DNA of 64,000 nucleotides from Coffea arabica (Eukaryota; Streptophyta; Magnoliopsida; Gentianales; Rubiaceae): NCBI RefSeq assembly GCF_036785885.1, contig NC_092317.1:5520501-5584500 (forward strand). Direction: 5' to 3'. The notes below the pieces were generated by a model that searched no databases, was not told the origin of the DNA, and worked only from the letters and a program-made list of their open reading frames with translations. This document shows, piece after piece, positions 46,992 through 58,492 of this stretch. A program made the position numbers and the translations under genes. The stretch's first letter is position 1. Every line of letters starts with the position of its first letter.

Positions 46992-48470
46992 TTACTTCTT
47001 CATTAGGTAAGGAAACGATGGCCCTGCAAAAGATGTTCTCTTCACAAACCGGCCTTTCATCCTGGGTCTCTTTTCTGCGTTTAGCTTCCTAACTTCATAA
47101 CGAATCTTCTTGGAGAACAATCTCGTCCTTCTTTTCTCCCTATACCTTGTTACTCTTGCTTCTCTTTCTTCATCGCGGCTGCTCACCCTCCCTCCTCCAG
47201 CTCCATTTGGATGATGAAGTTCATTCAGGCTCATACCCTAGAAGATTTCAGAAAAAAAAATATGAAAATTCAATCCTCAAAGAGTATGATTGATGAACTA
47301 AGCTGCGAAGAGAGAGAGAGAGAGAGAGAGAGAATTGTTCCACTACATCAACCTAATTATTAGTATTTAACATGAATAAATATTTTTGTCTTCGTTGGGT
47401 AAAGTAGATTCAATTACCATGAAATCAGGCCAGCAGTCACCAAGGTTGAACTCAGGTTTCGTTCCATCAGCCCATGGAGAACCTTGGCTGGCCCAAGCAG
47501 TGATAACTTCCTCATAGTTAAGCTTCAAATGCATCATCCTCCTTTCTTCTTCCTTACTTTTAATATCCTTATCTGGCATATCTTTTGTCACCTTCAACTC
47601 CTCTTCTTCTTCAATCACTGGAGACGAGGAATCAAAATCCCAATTCAATGATTCCCTAGCCATGTCCAAAGCTGGATCAAGATGACAAGCTATCACTGCT
47701 TGTACTTCTTGATCATCTTCATCCTCAACCTTCACTACTTCATCTTCAAAAGAAACATCTACAACATCATCCTCTTCTTTACACACCATCATCCCGGGGT
47801 CTTCCATATCGCAAGAATCCTCATCCAATCCTGTACCTAACAAGCTTTCAACATCAGCAGCAAACTCAGCAAGTTCAGCATCAGAAGCAATCAACTCAGG
47901 AATGTCCAAATCCTGATCATCATTTAACAAAACATTTAGTTCATTAGAAGTCAGAATCTCATCATGAGTTCCTTTATCAGCTTGTATGTTCTGCACTTCA
48001 TCACTCAGTTCAGAGCACAATTCAGCAGCAAAAGGATCGAATACCGGGACTCGACAAAAAAGATGCTGCTCTTCACTCTCATCGGGAGAAGTTTCATCAC
48101 CACTAATCTCCGGTACTAAAGGAAGAGGATTCGCCTTCGCCATCTTTTCCTCATCTTTAGGCTGATGAACCAGTGAAGCCTTGTTATTTCGCGGGGTTCT
48201 GGCCTTACGCGTGAATCCTTGGTGCCAGGTTGGCAGAGAATTCTCATCACCTTTGGTCTCGATAGGCATAAAAGATGATGTTGCAAGTCGAATCCTTTCA
48301 TGACGACTTGCCAACTGATTGGCTGAATGAACTGATGTATCACAAGCTTGGCAAAGAAAAGCATCATCGGCAGCACAAAACCATCTTGCCCTTTTCTTCA
48401 AACAACTGTCACAAGCCCTTGCCGTTTTGCCTCCAAGAACATTTGCGGTTTTTCCTTCCGTAATCATCAT
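46992..48470 (-). CDS. BBX / CONSTANS-like transcription factor, one B-box plus CCT domain
   Basis: The exons are 48470-47418 and 47237-46992. The phase-0 GT-AG join reads [17 protein letters not shown] and gives 432 residues. The B-box (about residues 16-62) contains [20 protein letters not shown] and [20 protein letters not shown], with all zinc-binding Cys/His/Asp positions. The middle is long and acidic. The C-terminal CCT domain (about residues 376-418) reads [20 protein letters not shown] then [20 protein letters not shown], with a nuclear-localisation-like basic core. A single B-box plus CCT places it in the COL6/COL7/COL8/COL16 (BBX14-17) group, whose members act in light, flowering or pigment control. 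The intron just before the CCT exon is usual for this group; it contains a GA microsatellite at 47311-47332. The start is the first Met of a double Met. Confidence 0.95.
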
Positions 48471-51400
48471 GGATTACGGCAGGAGGGATGCCAAGAATAG
48501 TTGAAGATTCCCGGAAGAGGCTGTTGCACGCAAATTTAAGTCAAGAATATTAGATAATTCAATACAAGTCTTTTGTATTGAGCTGAAAACTGGTAATGTA
48601 GTTGTTGAACTCTGACTAAAAGGCTGATAGTAAGATACTGAACTAAAAAGATTGCAACATCAAAGATTGTCTGTTGAAGTATTAGTTTACAGTATTTATG
48701 CGGAGGAAAGTACAATGGCTATAAGGGGAGAGTGATTTACCCAAGGGGCTTTTAGTCATACTAAATAATGCTCACAGCCTTTGAAACTTGAGAGCCCCAT
48801 GAACTCTGGATGTTTTCTACAGACTACAGTAAAGGATTAAGGTCAATTTGGAGTTTGGACCCCATGAATTAGTCTTATCTGGCTGTTCATTGGCTAAAGT
48901 TCAGAAGTCCATCCTGCATTCTGCTTTCCTATTGGCTGTCTATCAATATTTGGGGATTCCTAGTGGGCCTATAGGATTGTGGGGCACATTTACCGTTAGA
49001 CACAGCTTCTATTATTTCTTCGGAGTTCTAAGAGGCATGGATGTATACGACTTGTGAGCTAGACCTTCTTGGTCTTTTGCATTTGTGGCTGAATTATTCC
49101 TCTCAGTCATTGAAAACCTCTTCCTGTGGTCCTTCTTGCGATGTTACTCTCAACTATAATTTCTTATCTCTCCTCCTCTCATTTTCATACTTTATGCAGT
49201 GTTAGAGAGAATGATTGCGAACTTTGTTAAGCCATTTTAGATTTTATTTCCTATTCTGTTGCTTTATACTGTAACTTGTGAGAATCAAGAAGTAGGGCTC
49301 AAAAGACACTTTAGGCTTACAGTCCCGTTTGTAAATGTACAAAGCAGAGCTAAATGTACAACTATAGAAATAAGATATTGGACTGTTCAACCAAGCTATA
49401 TGTATCCCATTTTGCTTGGGACATTAATATTTGGCCGGCTTCTTTATCACATGTAATCATTCGATTGAACTTGTATTCTTGTTTGAACAATTGAAATATT
49501 GTCGAGAATCAAAGCAGGACAAATATGAAATATAGCTGAAAGTGTAGGAGAAAATTCTAGCTAGTCTATGTCCTCCAATATTACAAATAATAACTTGAGA
49601 GCCATGCAGATCTTGAGATGGTTTTAGCGGGTCTGCTCCACTCGATGCAATAGCAGAGGTCTGTTTCATGAAAAGATGGCCTCAAATTCATGGTGAAAAA
49701 ACTCGACGGGGAGGATTCACAAACGTAACTAGGCAATCAAGTACCACAACGTATTTCTGCAATCTTGACAATGAGACGATCATTGATTTGACAATTTTGT
49801 GTACCTCAACAACAATCAAAACCACAAAACCCGGAAAGGACAGAGGGATAATATAGCTACAAGTACAACCACATTTTTGCCTTCAAGAAAAAAAAAAACG
49901 AGTCAGGCTTTAATGACAAGAAAGATGTAGCCTTAAAAAGAAAAGGAAAGAAAAAAAAGAAGAAAAAAGTGCTGTTGAAATTAGTGGTTTTCCCCTCTCT
50001 ATTATGTTTTGTGGTTTCCCTTCTCTTACCGTACCCAGATAATCATACTTGGGAGTTCTGAAGGAAAGAGTCAAGGATATGTTTACTTCAATGGGGAATC
50101 TCAATGCAATGTCCTAATCAAAAGATGAAGATGGACTACAAAAATCTAAAACAATCGGTAACCAAGTATATTAGGAGTCAACAATTTTTTTGTTCACATT
50201 TGTAACTAATTCCTCAATTGAAAAAAAAAAAAGAATCTATTTATGTGGTTAGGTTAGAAATCTTTTTCGATCGTAATTTATCAACGCATGTCAATTTAAC
50301 GTATCATGTATGGCATCTTCAAGTTAGAGTCATATCCAGGTTACCCTCTAGTTGTATTGATATATGGGATGATTTGTCCAAATAGCCGAAAATGATTGAA
50401 TGGGTAGAGACGTTGATTTGCATGGTACTTTCGGCAAAGCACAACAGGGTTAGAGGGTGGCAAGAACTTGAGACATTCCAGATAATGTTAGTCCAAAATA
50501 AAAACTCTTGTTATCTAATGCAGAATCTGCCTATCTCCATCTTCCGGACTTGAACAAGGAATTTATTTAGGTTTTGATGGTGGTTGCCTGGTCAGAAAGA
50601 AACCTCAATCAGTGTCATCAGGCTCACACAGTGAAGGCCCCCCATTGTGGTCATGCTTTTGATCGGATCACTAAATCATCATCCTCTTGAAAGCCAAAAC
50701 AAATATTTGACAGATTCCGAAATCAGGCAAGTAGAAGCTAATCACGTTCAACTCGGAAGTCAATGTTCATCAGCTAACTCTAACAATTTTTTTTTTTTTA
50801 TTTAAAGAGTTCCCTCATGTACACATGGCCCCTTTGTACTTCCGTTTCCACTCGCTAATTTGTGTTCATTCAGAAGGGAAATTATAAAGAGGGGAAGCCA
50901 AAACCAAATCAACTCTTTTCAGTTGTCACAGGGGATTAATTGTACACTAAATGTAAAGTCTAAACAGCTTTAAGTATTCTGGGATTTTTTTCCTTTTTTG
51001 GGTAACGATTCTTGTAGCTTGGTGGTTAAATTTTGTATTTTTGTATTATGAATATATATAAAAAATAATAATAATTAATATTTCCGACACTGATAATGTG
51101 TATGCTGTACACTAGCGGATTTGAATATATGATACATCATCTCAATTTAAATTTCAATTTCAATTTGATAGTATATACACTGTTAGTTAATATAAGAAAT
51201 ATTAATCCGAAAAAGATAAAGCAACAAAGTTTGTATTTGTAACCATTCTAACCTACAGAACATCGTCACATATATAGTACATGAGATTGAAATTTTGCTT
51301 CACAATAATACGTCAGAATGTACTGCAATTTATTCATAATAACCAATCAATTTAAATCAAAATATGACCACAATTTGTATAAACATGCAAACACGTGCAG

Positions 51401-51599
51401 TGTGCATGTGTATGTATATTCGGTTGAACAAATGACCTCAAAATCATGAAAAAAAAAAAGAGGAAAGAAAATAGAGGTTATAATGTTGAGTACTGACAAA
51501 TAATTAGTGAGTCTAAATCAGAACTGAGTGTACAAATTAATAGTGAGAACTAAATGTAGAAGAGTAACAGGAAGATGATTACAATCACCAAAAGCGGTG
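48471..51599. other. Upstream region of the BBX gene and intergenic DNA
   Basis: 48471-48700 is probably the leader and promoter of the BBX gene. No gene is recognisable further right; open frames at 48848-49057, 49259-49456 and 49668-49856 are short and without domains. The TIR-ended MITE at 51070-51215 is listed separately. Confidence 0.4.
51070..51215. mobile_element. AT-rich MITE with inverted ends
   Basis: The left end reads ATTAATATTTCCGACACTGA then TAATGTGTAT. The right end reads GTATATACACTGTTAG and closes GAAATATTAAT, so the ends are inverted repeats sharing ATTAATATTTC and a CACTGATAATGTGTAT-like block. Pieces of the same family (AATTTGAATTTAAAA plus TGACAGTGTAT) occur near 1, 17040, 36150-36400 and 36650. 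Confidence 0.5.
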
Positions 51600-53571
51600 A
51601 GTAAAACCATGCAGCTTCTCTTATCAATTTCCTATTTGCACCGCTTCTATAGGCAACCTCCCTACTTGCAGGATTATTAGTTGCAATACTTCCGATTGGC
51701 CCATTAAATGCAGAATACGGTGATTGTGAGGGGGCCGAAGCTGGACATAATGTCGAGTACAGTTGTTTTCACCCGAATTACCTGTGCATTGAACTTGGGT
51801 TGAGTTCAGTAGACTGCAAGAATGAAACAAGTTAAAACGGAGTTATATAACTTCGTTGATTTGATTTGTGGGGGCAAAAAATTTCTCGAGTAAAGGATGG
51901 TAGGAAGAATTAAGGCAAGATGTTTATTTTGTGGCCAGAATGTCCACGATAGACGCATTTCGTTATATTGCAACCACTGGGCGTTTGTATTTGCTCTGCA
52001 TCGCCGATAGAAATATTGGATCCTTTGCAAAGTACATGCGGGCAAGATGCCATCAAACCTGACTCTGAGCAATGCAACCTGATCATCAAAGTCTCCATCT
52101 ATAAGGTTGCACATGGCTTTTGCACTATCCAAATGGCCCATTTGATGAAGCATTTAGTAAAGATTTGTAGCTTGAAGAATTGTTTTTCATCTGTTTTGAT
52201 GCCGATCGAGAAGGTCTTGATTTAGTAGTTACGACAAAGATAACAGAAATTAGATATTTTAAATTCAGATTCTCCTTCCTTTTCCCCATATCTTAAATCC
52301 CCTTACTAAAAGGGGAAAAAAACGAAAGAATTTTTCTTTCTGGGTTCAAACCCTTCCATTTACGTATACTTCTTCTTAACAGTCATTTAAAAGCATGCAA
52401 CATCCAAAAATAGGTGCGAATGATGAAGAAATAAAGACAAGTACAGTTTAAAGGACGTATTGATGATTGATATAGTATCTCACTTGAGATTGGTACGTAG
52501 GTCCACATTCACACTTGATGCAGTTGTTGGCAGTCAATGCTTGGGCACAATTAGGCTTTCATTGTACCAATTGAGATTTGCTGATGAACAGGCGGCTGCA
52601 TTATTCCCACAATAGAAGAGTGATTTATCAAATATCTATTCAAAATAAATAAATAATCATGGTTGACTTTGGAATATCGACAACAATCCCCACGGGATTA
52701 ATTTGTTGCCATCATTTCCAAAGGATCTCCAAGCACTCAACTAGTGTCCAAATCTAATTATCGACTAAGTATCTTCCTAGATTTCTGAATTCTTCAATGC
52801 TGAATTTCAATACCAAAAAAAAAAAAATCAATACATTTCTATTGTTCAATATTTAGTAATTCGCACAACCTCTCTTCCAAACAAGGATCATTAAATTTAA
52901 ATAGGAGGGGAAAAAAATCGTAAGCAGGACTGACCAGGTAAAGGAATAGCAAGAATGTCACCAGGATCAATTTGAGGCTGTCTTCAAATCACTAGCGGTC
53001 GTGCCATACATTTCTGCAATACTACTCAAATTCCCCCCTACCTGAACCACATAGGACATGTAAACCGCAGCTGCACCATAATTACTGTTGTTGAAACAAG
53101 CACAAGGCGGTGGAACCACAAGGCTCTCTCCCGTGCTTAAAGGGTGAGTTGCATTGATACTATTAACAGATCCGCACTAACCAGACCTCCATAGCTTTCT
53201 GATATTGAAGCCACAGAATCAGCAGGCTGGACGGGGTAAAGGGTCGACAATGATCGGCGAATGCCGTTGATGCATGGACAAGACATTAATGGAAGCTTGA
53301 GAACTGAACCTCTCGGAAAGATAATTTGGTTCCACGAAGATGGGTTTGGTATGTCATGATCCACTGAGTTCCAGGCTAAGATATCAGAAATGTTGATTTG
53401 GAACTTGCAGGATACCTCGGAGAGCTTGGAATCGGAAGGCAGGCGGTAGGAGAGGTAGGAAGTGCATGAATCTGAAGAACTACAGGGTTCGATCACTGAT
53501 TTTGAATGCATTGGTGGGAGAAAATTAAGGAGCAATAATAGGAAAACCAAATGTTGTTCGTGATGTCTCAT
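51600..53571 (-). pseudogene. Decayed LYM-type LysM-domain protein gene
   Basis: The first exon opens with MRHHEQHLVFLLLLLNFLPP, a signal peptide, then PCSSSDSCTSYLSYRLPSDS, FQINISDILAWNSVDHDIP and SCPCINGIRRSLSTLYPV. These are the first Cys motif and LysM repeat of LYM1/LYM3-type GPI-anchored pattern-recognition receptors that bind peptidoglycan or chitin. Further matching pieces follow: VNSINATHPLSTGESLVVPP and YVVQVGGNLSSIAEMYGTT (second LysM), DPGDILAIPLP, ACSSANLNWYNESLIVP, ALTANNCIKCECGPTYQSQ (near 52530), CKGSNISIGD with SGCNITKCVYRGHSG (near 51960-52030) and a C-terminal remnant at 51830-51624. The pieces lie in order but in different frames. I count at least three frame breaks, near 53168, 52970 and 52560, which no splice signals explain. 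It looks like a host pseudogene; a poorly sequenced real gene is the alternative. Confidence 0.8.
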
Positions 53572-54122
53572 TTTTTTTATAAAAAAAAAAAAAAAAAACT
53601 TTTGCTTGCTAATTAGGTAGCACTACTGGGCACTAGCAATTTTGTCTACGAGTGATCAACAGTGCATAACGAGTGACCTTTGTATACGTTGATGTGTTTC
53701 TTGCTCCATTTTACTATTATTAAATTGATTTCTTAAGGTTATCCTATCATCTTAATCGAGTGTAAGAGAAGAAGTAATTCGTATTTTTTTCAAATTTCGC
53801 ATTTCTTACTTCTCAATCTTGAAAGCATCCAAAAAAAAATTAAGGAACGGAGGAAAGTGGGCATTTTCAAATTTCAGAAATTATTAATGTGCACTAAGGA
53901 CTAAGAACCAATCATTGACCATTGAAGTTTCCATTTAAAATGTATTGGGGTAAAAGTGTTCCATGTTTAAAACATTTTGATGGGGGTATGACAGAAATTT
54001 TAAAACGTTCAAGGGTGTTAATGTAATTTCGCAGTTTGGATTCTTGACAGTTCTATTTATAAATAAATTCGCCCCACCCGCCGCCAAAATTCAAAATCTA
54101 GCGGCAGCATATACTAACAGAT
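53572..54122. other. Divergent intergenic region
   Basis: About 550 bases separate the LysM pseudogene (left, minus) from the CCR4-like gene (right, plus), so this was a shared bidirectional promoter region. An A18-type run (53581-53598) lies just upstream of the pseudogene ATG. CCCCACCCGCCGCC near 54073 is within the likely 5' UTR of the right-hand gene. Confidence 0.4.
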
Positions 54123-57100
54123 ATGCTACGAGGTTGCGACTGCCGAATTCCGACGGCGGAGCAATCGCCTCCGCCTAAGTCTGCCAAACGCAAAGCCTCT
54201 CAATTGAATCATCATTATCACCATACCTCGAGAAAGGAAAAGTTAATCGCACCAAAAACCGGAACTGAATCAGAGACTGAAACCCTAACCCTAACCCGAT
54301 GTTCGACTGTCTCTACCGCCACTTTCACTTCTCATCAGATTTATCGGAAGCAAAAACACCGTAGGAAAAGAAAAAGAAAATTGCCAATTACTGGAGACTA
54401 TCGCCAGTGGACTTACTCCACTCGTGATTTCTCATATTGCAAAGGTATCACTTGATTCATGTACTTATACGATGTTTTTTCAAATGGAATTTTTTTTGAA
54501 GTTCTATTGTGTTAGAATGTTAATTAATTTCTTTGTTTTTGGCAGATAGGGTAGTCTTTGTATCATATAATATCTTAGGTGTGGAAAATGCAGCAAAGCA
54601 TCCGGATTTGTACAATAATATCTCACCAAAATATTTGGATTGGGATTATAGGAAGCGGATTTTGCACAAGGAAATTAAGAATTACAAGCCAGGAGTTATT
54701 TGTTTTCAGGCAATTTCTTATTCTCTTCGAGCTTCAATGGTATCAGTTCGTATTATGGTGATGAGAAACAGGACAAGTGAACTACGTTTATAGTCAAATA
54801 AGCAGAAAAGCTAAATTAGTTATTCTACCTTAAGATTGGAGCATTACTTGCTTTGGCATCTTGTATGATCAAGGATAATGTAGTTCGACTTTGGAACTTT
54901 TAATATTTTTTTTACAGTCTCAAAGGAAAGTAAGACTTTGGCGGATTTTCAAGTTTGATAGAGATTAATTTAGCAGGTTGAGGGAGTCTTACAGCTCAAA
55001 CCTATGAGTGCAGGAGGTTGATAGATTTGATGATTTGGATGATCTTCTTAAAAGAGATGGTTTTAGGGGAGTATACAAGGTACAGTAGAATTATGTTATA
55101 GCAAATTGTTTAATTCTTGATGATTAAGTTTCAGAATGTGACTACTGTTCTTCTAAAGGCGCGAACTGGTGAAGCTTCAGATGGCTGTGCTATATTTTGG
55201 AATACTGAACTGTAAGATCTGTGTTCTCTTTGCCTGAATTGCTACTTTATTTTCCCTGTTTATTACGACGGACTAATTCTGTCCTGTTGCATTTCCTTTC
55301 AACACCTCTTTCCTGCTTGCTTGTAGTTTACTTGAACTTACATTAATGAATGATCCAGCTTGTAGACTCGGAGATATGTTTGAATCTGATAATCCTGTAA
55401 CATCTTATTGGTGCAACTGCTTTTAAATAGATTACAGAATGCACAAATAGGCCCTTTCTGTGCCTCAGGGGAAGGGGGTGGGGTGAGCAGGAGTTAAGTT
55501 AGTCATTAGGATCCGAATTTTTATCCTGTTTTCTCTTTTTCTTTAAATTGCACTGTTATCAAATGCCTGCATTGAGGACTGATATTTATGCTTTAAAACA
55601 TCTGACAAAGAGAAATATATTTTGTCACAGGTTTACCCTATTGCATGAAGAAAGCATAGAGTTCCAGACTTTTGGACTTCGCAATAATGTTTCGCAGCTT
55701 TGTATTTTCAGAGTAAGCTCAATAAAGTGATTCATAAAAAATTTTAACTTCATACTAGACATGTAAGTTCTTGGATAGATTTTTGGTGTAAAACAGTAGT
55801 ATGCTTCGGGTGATCAATTGTTTCTCTTCATGTTTCTGAACCTTACTTTGATGATCTGAATTACTGTATTTACCCAGATGAACCAAAGCCAGCTGCTTAT
55901 GGACATGAATTCTCAAGCACCAAAGTAGGTGTAGATGTGCTCCATTCCTGTATTTAGTGCAATACCACACAGATAAATTATGGTTGCTGGGATCTTTCTA
56001 GGGTCTACCCTTTTTACTGGGTTGAAGTTTTGACTTTTGTTATATTGTGGTCTACAGTTTCTTCAAATAATTAATGTTTGAATATTGTCTTTTGCATTTA
56101 GATATTCATCCTCCAGAACCTTTCTTGTTGGCAACGTACATGTACTATTCAACCCAAGCCGTGGAGACATCAAACTAGGCCAGGTACCTTCTTCTTTTTC
56201 CCTGCACCCATGTCTTCCAATTTACTCTAATTCTTCTGGAGATTGTATCTAACTAAGATGAGCAGATGTATTATTTACAGTGTGGCTATTCATTTAGATG
56301 TATGCTGAACTGTCTCTTCTTGTCTTGCTTCATCTCTTCATATCTGATTTTTCATTTGGGTACTTCGGATACTGTAAAACTTCTTTGCTTTTTCTGATTG
56401 TCGTGAGTGGGGCCTCTTTCTTCCAGTTAACTACAGAAAGCAGTTCTTCTACATCTGGGATTTGTTTATACTACTGATGGTGCCCTTTGATATATGCTTA
56501 TGTACTGAGGATAATGATGCAAATTTGTGTGTTTTTTGGCTGTACACTTAAAATCTCCACTATTTCAATATATCTATCAGAATATGACCTGCAGATTTTT
56601 TCAGATGCGACTTTTTCTTGAAAAGGCTCATAAACTATCACAAGAATGGGGTGGCATACCAGTTGTGATTGCTGGGGACCTCAATAGTATGCCACAGGTA
56701 CTTACCAAAAAATATATATATTTGTTTCTCAGATTCTTTCTAAACTTCCAATTTATGTTTCAAGTTATATGTTACCTTTGCAGCTTATTAGATGTTTTCC
56801 ACTGTTTTTCTTCTCAGAGTGCTATGTATCAGTTTCTGACTTCATCTGAGGTGAGCTTTGACTCCCCCACTTATCGTCCTACAATTTTCAGGCAGTGCTA
56901 TTAGCTCCTTCATTTACTTGTTTTTGTCTTTTTAACAGTTGTAATCATTGTAATTTTTTTCCTTTACATTAATTCAAATTGTTATAGTTGGATGTCCAAC
57001 AGCATGATCGAAAACAAATATCTGGCCAGATTTGTCCACTAGAGGACCCAGGCTTTCACTGTAGGAGTAGCCATGCTGCGAGGTATGCTTGGAGCTTTCT

Positions 57101-58492
57101 GTTTATTATTGCTTTGGCACTAGAAAACATTCATGCACATGGAAATTGGACAGAGTCCCTTTTTAGTTGGCTTCTCCATTAAGGCCAGCTGATTCTGATG
57201 TGTATTTGTCATCACGAGTGGTGCAGAGCTATCCGCATTCACTAGAAAGAGGGTGAAAGGCCTAAAGGGCTCCAAATGATGGAATGCTTGTGAAGAGGTC
57301 ATTATATTTGCTAATTTAAGGTTGGCATAAATGTACTGAATGAATCAAACTTGAAAGAAACTTATGCCTAATTTAGTAAATTTTCTGAATCCAAGCAAGG
57401 CCCAACTTAGCTGAGGGTGCTCGTGAGCACAAAATATGTCACCTAATCTGTTATTGTGCATTTCAGCTTGGACACCAGGCCCTGCAACTATACCACTTTA
57501 ATTTAGATTTGAGTTTTTGCATGATTGAAATAATTTTTTTCTTTTTCCTTAATATTGAGCAACTGTAGATTTTATTTAACTAATAGTGAAATTTGGCATG
57601 CAGTTTTTATTCATCAAAAAAGCCATTAATGCATAGATGGAGTCAAGATGAACTTAGGCTGGCCGCTGGATCTGCAGTTAGTCACGTGAGGCACCCATTG
57701 AAATTATGCAGTGCTTATGTAGGAGTTCCTGTAAGATTTTAATCCTTTCTTCTAACTTTCATGCATGAAGCACTAGAGCTCTTCAATTTCCAGACGAATA
57801 GCATAACCACGATTCAGCTTATTAAAGATGTAACTTTATTAGAAAATTGCCACCTTATTGTGTTACATGAGATGTCCGAGAAATTCTTCTCTTGTAATAC
57901 TTCTTTGTCTGAATTTATGCAGGGAAGCACTAGAAGCAGGAATAACATCGGAGAACCCTTGGCAACATCATACCACTCCAAATTCATGGGAACTGTTGAT
58001 TATATATGGTACTCTTATTTCCTGTGAAAGGACATTATTGTTTGCTTTCTGGACATTTTACTTTCCTTCTCCTCCTCCCCCCGTTCGGCATCTTTTCCGA
58101 AGCATTTTTTGCAGTGTAAAATATGTTGTCAGACGACATGAGCTGATGCAGGCATACAGGCGAGCTTCTTCCTGTCAAAGTTCTTGAAACATTGCCCATC
58201 AACAGATTGAAGGAAACAGGTGGACTCCCAAGCAAGGTATCTTTAATTTTACCTGCAGGCTATTTTTGGACTTGACAAAACATGTTGTGGCTTGTTCTGC
58301 ACTAGAAGCTTAATCATCAATGCATGTCGGTCTATCTTCTCTGGTAAACCTACACACATTCATCAACCCAAGGTTGACAGAATTGCAGTTTTCTGTCGCA
58401 TTAAGCATAATTCCATTTTGCAGAGATGGGGAAGTGATCATCTAGTTCTGGCATGCGAACTTGCTTTTGCTGATCATGGAACTGAGGAATGA
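54123..58492 (+). CDS. CCR4 homolog 5-like exonuclease (EEP family), 14 exons
   Basis: The exons are 54123-54444, 54546-54709, 55014-55079, 55159-55211, 55631-55712, 55878-55924, 56102-56183, 56605-56697, 56818-56850, 56988-57082, 57604-57730, 57923-58008, 58152-58236 and 58424-58492. Frame is kept throughout, giving 467 residues. The N-terminus is basic (YRKQKHRRKRKRKLP), probably nuclear-targeting. The endonuclease/exonuclease/phosphatase domain runs from about residue 115: VVFVSYNILGVENA, CFQEVDRFDDLDDLL (catalytic Glu), GEASDGCAIFW, LVGNVHVLFNPSRGDIKLGQ, VVIAGDLNSMPQSAMYQFL (catalytic Asp/Asn), HSKFMGTVDYIWHT and RWGSDHLVLACEL (catalytic Asp-His). The order and wording follow Arabidopsis carbon catabolite repressor protein 4 homolog 5 closely. 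This family is predicted to shorten mRNA poly(A) tails. The intron after CFQ has a GC donor. Exon 1 contains a telomere-like AAACCCTAACCCTAACCC. Confidence 0.93.
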
